From: Lachnospiraceae bacterium
GTDB taxonomy: Bacteria > Bacillota_A > Clostridia > Lachnospirales > Lachnospiraceae
NCBI GenBank assembly: GCA_009774465.1
Contig: VSNT01000038.1
Location: forward strand, 1 to 27,864
DNA length: 27,864 nt
Direction: 5' to 3'
Notes under the pieces: generated by a model
The model's input: only the letters and a program-made list of their open reading frames with translations
The model's database searches: none
Told to the model about the DNA's origin: nothing
Shown here: piece after piece, positions 8,008 through 15,664 of the stretch
Numbering within the stretch: position 1 is the stretch's first letter
How the letters are laid out: each line of letters starts with the position of its first letter
Translations under genes and position numbers: made by a program

Positions 8008-9549
8008 ATGAAAAAACCTACAGTATTAATGATTTTGGATGGATATGGTTTAAATGATCGTAAGGATGGGAATGCCGTTGCAGAAGCAAAGACTCCGGTT
8101 ATGGACAGGCTTATGGCAGAATATCCTTTTGTTAAGGGAAATGCAAGCGGTATGGCAGTTGGACTTCCGGAAGGACAAATGGGCAATTCCGAGGTTGGTC
8201 ATTTAAATATGGGCGCCGGACGTATTGTATATCAGGAGCTTACAAGAATTACCAAGGAAATTCAGGATGGTACATTTTTTGAGAATCCGGCACTTTTGAA
8301 GGCTGTGGAAAACTGTAAAAAGAATGATTCCGCCCTTCATATGTTCGGACTTCTTTCAGATGGCGGCGTTCACAGCCATAATACACATTTATACGGTCTG
8401 CTTGAGCTGGCGAAAAGAAACGGACTTTCCAAAGTTTATGTACACTGCTTTTTAGATGGACGTGATACCCCTCCTGCAAGCGGAAAGGGCTATGCAGAGG
8501 ATTTAGAGGCAGAAATGAAGAAAATCGGCGTAGGACAGATTGCATCTGTTACAGGACGTTATTACGCTATGGATCGGGATAATAATTATGACAGAGTAAA
8601 AATGGCTTATGATGCCCTTACAAAGGGAGAGGGGCTTACAGCAGAGGGAGGTCCTGCCGGAATTCAGGCTTCCTATGACAGAGGAGAAACTGATGAGTTT
8701 GTTAAGCCTACGGTAGTCCTTACTGATGGAAAACCTACAGCGCTTATTAAGGATGGAGATTCCGTAATCTTCTTTAATTTCAGACCTGACCGGGCAAGAG
8801 AGATTACAAGAAGCTTTTGTGATGATGATTTCAAGGGCTTTGACAGAGGGAACAGATTAAATCTTACTTATGTCTGCTTCTCCGATTATGATCCCACCAT
8901 TCCCAATAAAGAGATTGCTTTCCACAAAATTTCAGTGACCAATACCTTTGGAGAATGGCTGGCAGCAAATCATATGAAACAGGCAAGAATTGCCGAGACA
9001 GAAAAATATGCTCATGTTACCTTCTTCTTTAATGGCGGCGTGGAAGAGCCAAATGAAGGGGAAGACAGGATTTTGGTGAACTCTCCCAAGGATGTGGCTA
9101 CTTATGACTTAAAACCTCAGATGAGCGCTTACGAGGTATGCGATAAACTGGTGGAAGCAATTAAATCCGGTAAATATGATGTGATTATCATTAACTTTGC
9201 AAATCCTGATATGGTTGGTCATACAGGTGTTGAGGCGGCGGCAATTAAGGCAGTAGAGGCAGTGGATGAGTGCGTTGGCAGGGCTGTAGAGGCTGTTAAG
9301 GAAGTGGATGGACAAATGTTTATCTGTGCAGATCACGGAAATGCGGAACAGCTTGTTGATTATGAGACAGGCGCGCCATTTACCGCACATACCACCAATC
9401 CGGTACCTTTCATAATTGTAAACGCAGATCCTGCATATACGTTAAGGGAAAATGGATGTCTGGCGGATATTGTTCCTACCATGATTGAAATGATGGGAAT
9501 GAAACAGCCGGAAGAAATGACGGGAAAATCACTGTTGATGAAAAAATAA
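8008..9549 (+). CDS. gpmI: 2,3-bisphosphoglycerate-independent phosphoglycerate mutase
   Basis: The 513-residue enzyme interconverts 3- and 2-phosphoglycerate in glycolysis, in the cytosol, using two Mn ions and a phosphoserine intermediate. LMILDGYG holds metal-binding Asp11, and GNSEVGHLNMGAGR holds the nucleophile Ser61 (Ser62 in the Geobacillus enzyme). Further conserved blocks are FLDGRDTPP, GRYYAMDRD, NFRPDRAREI, EKYAHVTFFFNGG, NFANPDMVGHTG and ICADHGNAEQ. Length and motifs are complete. AAGGAG at 7995-8000 precedes the ATG by 7 nt. It has its own promoter and appears monocistronic. In many Firmicutes this gene sits beside eno; here eno is about 12 kb away. Confidence 0.98.
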   Translation: MKKPTVLMILDGYGLNDRKDGNAVAEAKTPVMDRLMAEYPFVKGNASGMAVGLPEGQMGNSEVGHLNMGAGRIVYQELTRITKEIQDGTFFENPALLKAVENCKKNDSALHMFGLLSDGGVHSHNTHLYGLLELAKRNGLSKVYVHCFLDGRDTPPASGKGYAEDLEAEMKKIGVGQIASVTGRYYAMDRDNNYDRVKMAYDALTKGEGLTAEGGPAGIQASYDRGETDEFVKPTVVLTDGKPTALIKDGDSVIFFNFRPDRAREITRSFCDDDFKGFDRGNRLNLTYVCFSDYDPTIPNKEIAFHKISVTNTFGEWLAANHMKQARIAETEKYAHVTFFFNGGVEEPNEGEDRILVNSPKDVATYDLKPQMSAYEVCDKLVEAIKSGKYDVIIINFANPDMVGHTGVEAAAIKAVEAVDECVGRAVEAVKEVDGQMFICADHGNAEQLVDYETGAPFTAHTTNPVPFIIVNADPAYTLRENGCLADIVPTMIEMMGMKQPEEMTGKSLLMKK

Positions 9550-9578
9550 GGATAAATTAATTTGGAAATGTCTGGTCG

Positions 9579-9602
9579 GGCGCTCATGAATTTATGGGCG
9601 CC
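9579..9602 (+). terminator. Possible weak terminator after gpmI
   Basis: GGCGCTCAT (9579-9587) pairs with ATGGGCGCC (9594-9602), 9 bp including one G-T wobble, across a 6-nt loop. Only a mixed TGGTTTGTAT follows, not a clean T run, so termination may be partial and the next gene may be read through. Confidence 0.4.
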
Positions 9603-9642
9603 TGGTTTGTATAAAAGCGCGGCTGCACAAAGGCGGTTTGGC

Positions 9643-10884
9643 ATGGATGAAAGGAAGCGTATGAAAGAGAGTGGAAACAGGGGTTACCTGGGATTTGGCG
9701 TGGTTACAGTGCTGACTGTAATGGCTTTTTTATGGATGATGAGTCTTTTTACAGGAAAAGGACTGTTTGACACAAATGTATATAATACCTATGCACTGCA
9801 GGCGGACGCATGGAGACAGGGCAGACTGGATTTAGGACAGGATTATCCCTGGCTGGAGCTTGCAATTTACAATGGAAAGTATTACTGCAGTTTTCCCCCA
9901 TTTCCCTCTTATTTATTGTTTCCCCTTACCTTTTTATGGGGGAGTGCCACGCCGGATTTTATATTGATATGGATTATTGATCTTACAGCGGCAGTGTACT
10001 TATATAAGATGGCAGTTAAGCTTGGACTTTCCCCTGAAAATGCAATGCTGGAAACAATCTTTCTCATGTTGGGAACAAATTTTGTTTTTGTTATGATAGA
10101 TCCTTCCGTATGGTTTATGGCTCAGACGCTTTGCTTTACTTTATCTGTGCTTGCCCTGTACTGTGCTGTGACGAAAAAAGGGGCGGCAGCTTTGTTCTTC
10201 TGGGCCTGCTCGGTAGGATGCAGGGCGATGCAGGTGGTATTTCTTCCTGCCCTTTTGTTTATTTTGTATGAGCAGATAAAGGCAAAAGAGCCTAAAATGT
10301 TATGGTATCAGAGAATTTTAAAACACTATACATGGGGAATACCTGCAGGAGTGGTTGCAGTATCTTATATGGTATTGAATTATTTAAGATTTGGAAATAT
10401 TTTTGAATTTGGACATAATTATCTGCCGGAATTCCTCCGGGCCCAGGACGGACAGTTTCATGTCAATTATGTGGGAGAAAATTTAAAGACATTGTTCCGG
10501 CTTCCGGAATTTATGGAAGATGGAAGGCTTGTCATTAACAGTATGGGGAATTTAAATTTCCTCATTGTCAGCCCCTTTTTGTTGTTTGCAGTTTTTTTAC
10601 TGATTTATGCTTTTGTAAAAAGGGCATATAAGGAAGTACTAACGGGAGTAAGAATTATCTTACTGTCGGCACTGTATCTTCTTATAGTTGTAATGCATAA
10701 AACGATGGGAGGATGGCACTTTGGAAACCGTTATACCAATGATATCCTTCCCTGGTTTTATCCTGTGGTGTGCATGATTCTTTCCAGATTTCCCTCTTTG
10801 GCTAAATATCAGATACCAGCCTGCATTTGGGGAATCTGCTTAAATGTAGTTGGCACAGTATGTGTTTATAATGGACTGGTGTAA
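9643..10884 (+). CDS. Polytopic membrane protein, GT-C glycosyltransferase-like
   Basis: The frame is open from 9562, but the likely start is ATG 9643 (MDERKRMKESG) or ATG 9661. AAAGGCGG and AAAGGAAG lie at suitable distances in front, and residues encoded before 9643 overlap a hairpin. From 9643 it is about 413 residues with some ten membrane helices. The first helix is followed by an outside loop with LFDTNVYNTYALQADAWRQGRLDL, the region where GT-C enzymes place a catalytic acidic residue. YYCSFPPFPSYLLFPL then leads into the next helices. This layout suggests a sugar transferase using a polyprenyl-phosphate donor outside the membrane. I do not recognise the exact family. The next gene starts 4 nt after its stop. 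Confidence 0.7.
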   Translation: MDERKRMKESGNRGYLGFGVVTVLTVMAFLWMMSLFTGKGLFDTNVYNTYALQADAWRQGRLDLGQDYPWLELAIYNGKYYCSFPPFPSYLLFPLTFLWGSATPDFILIWIIDLTAAVYLYKMAVKLGLSPENAMLETIFLMLGTNFVFVMIDPSVWFMAQTLCFTLSVLALYCAVTKKGAAALFFWACSVGCRAMQVVFLPALLFILYEQIKAKEPKMLWYQRILKHYTWGIPAGVVAVSYMVLNYLRFGNIFEFGHNYLPEFLRAQDGQFHVNYVGENLKTLFRLPEFMEDGRLVINSMGNLNFLIVSPFLLFAVFLLIYAFVKRAYKEVLTGVRIILLSALYLLIVVMHKTMGGWHFGNRYTNDILPWFYPVVCMILSRFPSLAKYQIPACIWGICLNVVGTVCVYNGLV

Positions 10885-10888
10885 TAAA

Positions 10889-12019
10889 ATGGAAAAATTA
10901 AAAACATATCAAAAGGAACTGATGATATTCTTACTGGCAATTTTCTTACATGCCCTGATTATGGGGATTGCTTTTATTGCATACAGGGCCCAGAATCCTG
11001 ATGCCGGATATGCACTTATCTGGGAGAGAATGACCACAGCAGGCGACGCTCCGCATTATCTTTTTCTGGCAAAGGAAGGGTATCAAAGCTCTGGTGAAAA
11101 AGAAAATCTGATTGTGTTTTATCCTTTGTATCCCATGATGATTCGAATTTTAGCCAGGTGTTTTTTATTTCAGAATTATGAGCTTGCTGGAATTATTATT
11201 TCTCAATTAAGTACAGGGGCGGCAGCAGTCTTTTTATACAGACTGTTAAGGCTGGATTATAAAGAGGAACCTTCAGCAGATGCAGTCTTCCTGTTTTTGA
11301 CCTATCCTTTTATGATGTTTACAATGGGGGTTTTTACGGAAGGGATATTTCTTGCCTTATCAATAGCAGCGCTTTACTTTATCAGAAAACATGCGTGGGT
11401 AAAAGTTGGAATTTTGGGGATGCTGGCATCTTTATGCAGAATTCAGGGAGTGCTTCTTCTTGTGCCGGCGGCATATGAACTGATTGTAATGCTGGCCGAA
11501 AAAGGCCCAGAGTGGAAACAGTTTTTAAACAGGCGCCAATGGATGCTGCTCCTTATGCCGGTGGGGTTTTTTGCATATTTAATCCTTAACTTTATAAAGC
11601 AGGGAGACTGCTTTTCCTTTATGAAACATCAAAGTGCGCCTCCCTGGTACCAGTCTATTCAATGGATTAACGCCAACCTGACAAAAGACTATGGCATGGC
11701 TATGGAATATAGAGTGTTAGGCTATTTCATTTACTGGGTTCAAATCCTGCTGTTTTTCATTGCCATTTTTACACTTTTATACGGAGTTCGCAAAAAAGTA
11801 AGAACCAGCATAATTGTATACGGAGGAATCTACACCTGCTTCTGCTACCTGTCAGGCTGGCTCATAAGCGGTGCCAGATACATGTTAAGCTGCATTCCCC
11901 TTTTTATCGTATATACCGCCATAGACAATAAATTCACAAGGAAAATCATACTAACCCTCAGCGCCGCACTATGCATGCTATACACCATCCTGTTCCTACA
12001 GGGACAGGCGATCATGTAA
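10889..12019 (+). CDS. PIG-V-like GT-C mannosyltransferase homologue
   Basis: The likely start is ATG 10889, 4 nt after the previous stop; an open frame reaches back to TTG 10850 inside the upstream gene. Counting from 10889 (376 residues), the first outside loop reads WERMTTAGDAPHYLFLAKEGY (45-65), followed by FYPLYPMMIRIL (78-89). Later come FTEGIFLALSIAALYFIRK and LASLCRIQGVLLLVP. This series (D..HY..A..GY, F.PLYP, TE..F..LS..ALY, R.QG) is the signature of the PIG-V family of mannosyltransferases, GT-C enzymes using dolichol- or polyprenyl-phosphate sugars. About eight to ten membrane helices. The last 40 codons are C-rich, unlike the body of the gene. A 190-bp palindromic element begins 2 nt after the stop. 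Confidence 0.75.
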   Translation: MEKLKTYQKELMIFLLAIFLHALIMGIAFIAYRAQNPDAGYALIWERMTTAGDAPHYLFLAKEGYQSSGEKENLIVFYPLYPMMIRILARCFLFQNYELAGIIISQLSTGAAAVFLYRLLRLDYKEEPSADAVFLFLTYPFMMFTMGVFTEGIFLALSIAALYFIRKHAWVKVGILGMLASLCRIQGVLLLVPAAYELIVMLAEKGPEWKQFLNRRQWMLLLMPVGFFAYLILNFIKQGDCFSFMKHQSAPPWYQSIQWINANLTKDYGMAMEYRVLGYFIYWVQILLFFIAIFTLLYGVRKKVRTSIIVYGGIYTCFCYLSGWLISGARYMLSCIPLFIVYTAIDNKFTRKIILTLSAALCMLYTILFLQGQAIM

Positions 12020-12021
12020 CC

Positions 12022-12211
12022 CAACAGCTCAGCCATGAAATTGAGGTACAGGTGCGTGGGTGCAGCCGCCAGCCTGCTGGCGGGTGTACACAAAGCACCT
12101 GTACCTCAATTTCATGAGCGGAGCGCTCATTTATGAAGTAAAAGACGAGCCGCAAAGCGGCGACGGATGCGAAGCAGCCGCTTTTACGAATAAAGGGGAG
12201 CTGAGCTGTTG
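12022..12211. repeat. 190-bp nested palindromic (cloverleaf-like) element
   Basis: A perfect 12-bp inverted repeat bounds the element (CAACAGCTCAGC 12022-12033 with GCTGAGCTGTTG 12200-12211). Inside are three arms. The first is a perfect 22-bp stem (12034-12055 with 12095-12116) capped by an 8-bp stem (CCGCCAGC 12066-12073 with GCTGGCGG 12076-12083). The second is a 7-bp hairpin, ATGAGCG/CGCTCAT (12114-12120 with 12124-12130), sharing three bases with the first. The third is GTAAAAG/CTTTTAC (12138-12144 with 12181-12187) holding GCCGC AAA GCGGC (12149-12161). There is no T run for a terminator, no coding frame and no clear target-site duplication. It is either a MITE-like repeat or a structured RNA in the 3' region of the PIG-V-like gene. 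It fills most of the gene-free stretch 12020-12258. Confidence 0.8.
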
Positions 12212-12258
12212 AAGAGCAGCCACAATAGAAGTATTTCACAGAAAGCAAAGGACTCAAC

Positions 12259-12933
12259 ATGGGAAAAACAATTGGCGAATCAGCAGGCTTTGCAATGCTG
12301 CTGCTCATATGGATTTTATTTTTAAACATGCTAAAAGAAATAAAACTGATCAGCCCGGAGCGCATGATGCTTATTAGAAAAATCTCTCTCTTCCTTTTTG
12401 GAGCCGGTATTTTTTATCTTGTACTGGGAGGATTTTTTTACAATATTTCCGTCGGTCAGTCCGGTATATTTCAATATGATGTAGTATGGGGCTATGGAAG
12501 CTACGCCCAGATGATGAGCAAAGTAGAACAGGGAACAGGAAACGGACTGTTTTCCATGATTTACCTGTTAGCGGCACGGGCAGCAGGAACCCTTTTTTTC
12601 AAACAATATATATCTGCTGCGATTTATACCAGTTTTTTCTTTGCAATTGCCTTTGGTGTACGTTTATATTTTCTTTTTGAAAATCATTTTGGCAGCCAAA
12701 GAGGAAAAAAACTTCTGCTTCTTGTTTTTGTCTGCCCCTTTTCCTATAAGCTGTTTTTACCTTCTCCGGCATCCATGATTTGCTGCCTGCTTATTTTTGC
12801 TGTTTCCAGCATCCATATGAAACTGCCGAAGATACAGATAAAAATTTCCTGTTGGAGTTATCAATTTCTCCTTGTAATTCTTACATCTGTAAATATTATG
12901 CTTTATTACAAAGAGATGCTGCTTGGGAAATGA
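12259..12933 (+). CDS. Short polytopic membrane protein, unknown (GT-C-like N-terminal half?)
   Basis: The 224-residue protein has about six membrane helices and no recognised domain. AAAGGA at 12247-12252 is 6 nt before the ATG. Its first half, with a loop DVVWGYGSYAQMMSKVEQGTGNGLFSMIYLLAARAAG, parallels the catalytic-loop region and following helix of the PIG-V-like protein upstream. The second half covers helices resembling the next segments, and then it ends. It could be a shortened GT-C relative or a dedicated small partner. No frameshift or leftover homologous sequence was seen after its stop, because the convergent gene begins immediately: TGA 12931-12933 abuts the stop of the minus-strand neighbour at 12934. 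The palindromic element separates it from the previous gene. Confidence 0.65.
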   Translation: MGKTIGESAGFAMLLLIWILFLNMLKEIKLISPERMMLIRKISLFLFGAGIFYLVLGGFFYNISVGQSGIFQYDVVWGYGSYAQMMSKVEQGTGNGLFSMIYLLAARAAGTLFFKQYISAAIYTSFFFAIAFGVRLYFLFENHFGSQRGKKLLLLVFVCPFSYKLFLPSPASMICCLLIFAVSSIHMKLPKIQIKISCWSYQFLLVILTSVNIMLYYKEMLLGK

Positions 12934-15060
12934 TTAAAGACCGGTTCGATACAGCTTAACTTCACCGGAGGTAAAAACACAGTCAAACAGGGCATCATAA
13001 ACAGTCTCATCGATCTGATAGCTGCTCCGCTCCCAGGAGGAAATCATAATATACTCTACCTGATATTTTTCAAACAGCTCCATAGAAAAAGCAGGAAATT
13101 CGTACATGTACTTTACCTCATCTACCCGTGTCTGATCATAAATTCCATGTGTCCACAGAAAATTCGGGGCGCCGCTTACAATATTTCTGCCGGATAAAGC
13201 GGTAATTTCATTTACATGTCTGTCATTGGTTAAAATAGTGGCATCTGCCGGGGTATTTTCATCTACATAAATGGCGGTTTCTATATGGGGTGTGGAATAC
13301 AGGGTATAATCGGATACCAGTTCCCGGCCTATGGACAGTATGGCGGAAAGCCCGGAAAAGAACAAAAATACCATGCTCCATAAGCGGATTCCCTTTACGG
13401 ATTTGATTTTATGGTAAAGCTCGTAACCGTAATCTGCGCTGATACAGCAAAAGAAAACAAATGCAACATAGAGAAGCTTGTTGTTGTCGTAAGGATTGGG
13501 AGAAAAGCAGATCAGTTCCATTACAAACCAGATTAAAAACCCTGCCCCTGCAACTGCCAGATTTTTCTTTTTTCCATAGAAAACTGCAGGAACCAGAAGA
13601 AGGAGAATAAGCCCCCAGTTTTTAACATAAAACCATAAAAAATCATCTCCCTGATTTCCCCAGTTAAAGCGTCCCGTTAAAAAGCCTGTATGGGAAGCCT
13701 GACCAAAGGTCCAGTAAAGGAGCTGAGGGAGCGACAAAAGAAGGATAAGAAACAGATAAATCCCCCAGGTGGATAAAAGAACTTTTATTCCATTTTTTCT
13801 TATGTGATTGATAAAAAGCCCTGTGCCAAGGAAAAAGAAAATGGCAAGTCCCATCAGGCAGATGACAAGGAAGTAAGCCCCATCAACTGCCCCTTTCTGC
13901 CCGTTGAACAGTTGAATTAAGAGCATAAGAACAAGAAAACCTGCAAAAAGAAATTTGCCGGGATCACGCAGTCTGAAAGGAAATTTGACTTTTCGGAATA
14001 AATCTGCAAGCAGCCAGGCAGCGCTTAAAAGAGCCATCGACAGAAAAGAATGGGTATGGATCATGGGAAGTGAGGCAGTCAAAACTGCTGCAAAAGGGAA
14101 TAAATCCTGCTCTTTTTGAAAAACGCTCCGATATAACAGCCAGATACAGGTGAAAAGAACCGCATAGCCAAAAAGAGTGGCTCTTTGAGGAAGAAGCATG
14201 TCCACTATTACATTTACCCACCGAATGTTATTGTCAATTAAATTGGTGGGAGTCTGATAATATTCGGTAAAAATGTTTTTGAACTGGTAAATGCGATTAT
14301 TTGACCAGTCAATAAAATAGACAAATCCAAGTCCGCCATTATAGAAGAAAAAGAACCATGCAAGACAGGCTTTTGCAGCCTTTTTCAGCCAGGTATACGC
14401 AAAACAGTAAAAAGCGGACATAACCTGCAGAAAGGCAAAATACATGGGAAGCATGTAGGCGTATCTTAAGGAAGCGCCAAACAGATAAATACTGGAGGAA
14501 ATGCTGTCGCACAAAAAAGGATAACTTAACTTATTGCCCGGAGAAATAGAGTAGTAAGGTGGAAAGGTCTGCTGTCTTGCAAGACTTGTAATAATACTTA
14601 AATGTAAATTGATGTCTCCATAGGTACACTGGCCGGTGTGCAGGCCATCTTCTTTTGGAAGTAAAGTATGGGAAGACAGCATGATACAGAAAAGGACAAA
14701 GGTAATGCAGCATAAAAGCAGAAAAATCCAATGTTTTTTGACCAGCGTTTTTATGCATCCCGAAGGAAAAGAAAACAGGTTTTCCTGAGGTTTTTTTATA
14801 GAAAAAAGAAGTGCTGTGGCAAGAGTGACAAAAAGGGCGGCGGCAATGTGCGCTTTTATGGAAAATTGAAAGATAAAAGCAAAAAGGGCTGGAATCCATT
14901 GAAGCAGAACAGAACCCAAAACGCTGCCGAAAAGGATGCGGGTAATAAAATCCTTTTTGGATAAAAATAAGCTGGAAAGCAAAAAGCCTGTCAGTTGAAA
15001 ATAGAAAAAGTAAATGGTGCCTGAAATGTTTCCCGCGGCAGAACCCCAGATTGATGCCAT
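12934..15060 (-). CDS. Large polytopic membrane protein, probable GT-C glycosyltransferase
   Basis: The 708-residue protein has roughly a dozen or more membrane helices. After the fourth or fifth helix comes an outside loop with YGDINLHLSIITSLARQQTFPPYYSI and GNKLSYPFLCD (about 147-185). This resembles large uncharacterised bacterial membrane glycosyltransferases with GD...H..LI..S...G..FPP....G....Y. The C-terminal 120 residues form a soluble outside domain with ENTPADATILTNDRHVN and ALSGRNIVSG, again typical of GT-C proteins. AAGGAG lies 9 nt before the ATG and a strong promoter stands at 15102-15130. It is alone on its strand and convergent with the 224-residue gene at zero distance. The sugar and acceptor are unknown. 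Confidence 0.75.
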   Translation of the reverse strand: MASIWGSAAGNISGTIYFFYFQLTGFLLSSLFLSKKDFITRILFGSVLGSVLLQWIPALFAFIFQFSIKAHIAAALFVTLATALLFSIKKPQENLFSFPSGCIKTLVKKHWIFLLLCCITFVLFCIMLSSHTLLPKEDGLHTGQCTYGDINLHLSIITSLARQQTFPPYYSISPGNKLSYPFLCDSISSSIYLFGASLRYAYMLPMYFAFLQVMSAFYCFAYTWLKKAAKACLAWFFFFYNGGLGFVYFIDWSNNRIYQFKNIFTEYYQTPTNLIDNNIRWVNVIVDMLLPQRATLFGYAVLFTCIWLLYRSVFQKEQDLFPFAAVLTASLPMIHTHSFLSMALLSAAWLLADLFRKVKFPFRLRDPGKFLFAGFLVLMLLIQLFNGQKGAVDGAYFLVICLMGLAIFFFLGTGLFINHIRKNGIKVLLSTWGIYLFLILLLSLPQLLYWTFGQASHTGFLTGRFNWGNQGDDFLWFYVKNWGLILLLLVPAVFYGKKKNLAVAGAGFLIWFVMELICFSPNPYDNNKLLYVAFVFFCCISADYGYELYHKIKSVKGIRLWSMVFLFFSGLSAILSIGRELVSDYTLYSTPHIETAIYVDENTPADATILTNDRHVNEITALSGRNIVSGAPNFLWTHGIYDQTRVDEVKYMYEFPAFSMELFEKYQVEYIMISSWERSSYQIDETVYDALFDCVFTSGEVKLYRTGL

Positions 15061-15101
15061 AGCAGAGTCTCCTTGTGTATGCTTGTTTTTAAATTTAATT
15101 C

Positions 15102-15130
15102 AGTATAGCACTGTTTTTGAGAAAAGTTAA
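15102..15130 (-). promoter_or_regulatory. Promoter of the 708-residue membrane protein gene
   Basis: On the minus strand, TTAACT (15130-15125) and TATACT (15107-15102) are separated by 17 bp, and TGC precedes the -10 as an extended element. Confidence 0.7.
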
Positions 15131-15156
15131 TCTTTTATTAATCCCAATCCATTTTC

Positions 15157-15185
15157 TTGACAGGATGATGGTTCCATAATAGTAT
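15157..15185 (+). promoter_or_regulatory. Promoter of the YtrA-type operon
   Basis: A perfect TTGACA at 15157-15162 and TAGTAT at 15180-15185 are 17 bp apart. The operator begins one base after the -10, covering the expected start point. Confidence 0.75.
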
Positions 15186-15186
15186 G

Positions 15187-15211
15187 AGTGTATTAATGGA
15201 GTTAGTACACT
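15187..15211 (+). promoter_or_regulatory. YtrA-type GntR operator AGTGTA-N13-TACACT
   Basis: AGTGTA (15187-15192) and TACACT (15206-15211) are separated by exactly 13 bp. The symmetry extends inward: 9 of 10 positions match between the half sites AGTGTATTAA and TTAGTACACT. As I recall it, this is the operator published for B. subtilis YtrA. Its place over the start point, 45 bp before a YtrA-type gene, implies autorepression. Confidence 0.8.
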
Positions 15212-15256
15212 TGATGCGGCGGGACGTATCCAGGTGTAAATAGAAAGGAAAGGTAC

Positions 15257-15613
15257 ATGATACTCATAGATTACAGAGATACAAGACCTATCTATGAACA
15301 GGTAGTGGACAGATTCAAAATGCTGATTCTTCGGGGTGTGCTGCATTCAGATGACAAGATTCCTTCTGTGCGCAATTTAGCTGTTGATCTGTCGATTAAT
15401 CCAAATACAATCCAGCGGGCTTATGCGGAATTGGAAAAGCAGGGGTACATTTATACGGTAAAGGGAAAAGGAAATTTTGTTTCAGATAAGAGTCAATTGA
15501 TGCTCAAATACAGAGAAGAGTTGTTTACTGAGCTTAAACTGATCTGTAAAGCCGCTTTTGATGTGGGGATTACCCAGGAAGAGATTGTGCAGAGCATTAC
15601 AGAAGGAAAATAG
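15257..15613 (+). CDS. YtrA-subfamily GntR transcriptional repressor
   Basis: The 118-residue protein is the short YtrA type of GntR regulator: one winged helix-turn-helix with only a small C-terminal dimerisation tail. The DNA-binding part spans about 10-75, with DKIPSVRNLAVDLSINPNTI and QRAYAELEKQGYIYTVKGKG. It should bind the AGTGTA-N13-TACACT palindrome in its own promoter and repress the ABC genes downstream. In B. subtilis the corresponding operon responds to cell-wall antibiotics. AAAGGA precedes the ATG by 7 nt. The ABC ATPase start is about 50 nt downstream. No effector domain is present, so the inducing signal is not visible in the protein. Confidence 0.9.
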   Translation: MILIDYRDTRPIYEQVVDRFKMLILRGVLHSDDKIPSVRNLAVDLSINPNTIQRAYAELEKQGYIYTVKGKGNFVSDKSQLMLKYREELFTELKLICKAAFDVGITQEEIVQSITEGK

Positions 15614-15664
15614 AAAATGTGCTGAATTAAAAGACAGATACTTGAAGCAGGATGGAGGATGAGC

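Noticed and set aside
12022..12211. Retron-like non-coding RNA (matching end repeats around a long hairpin)
   Set aside because: No reverse transcriptase gene is nearby in the window, and no conserved branching G context could be shown.
12022..12211. Bidirectional terminator
   Set aside because: The stems are long but no T run follows on either strand at the expected distance.
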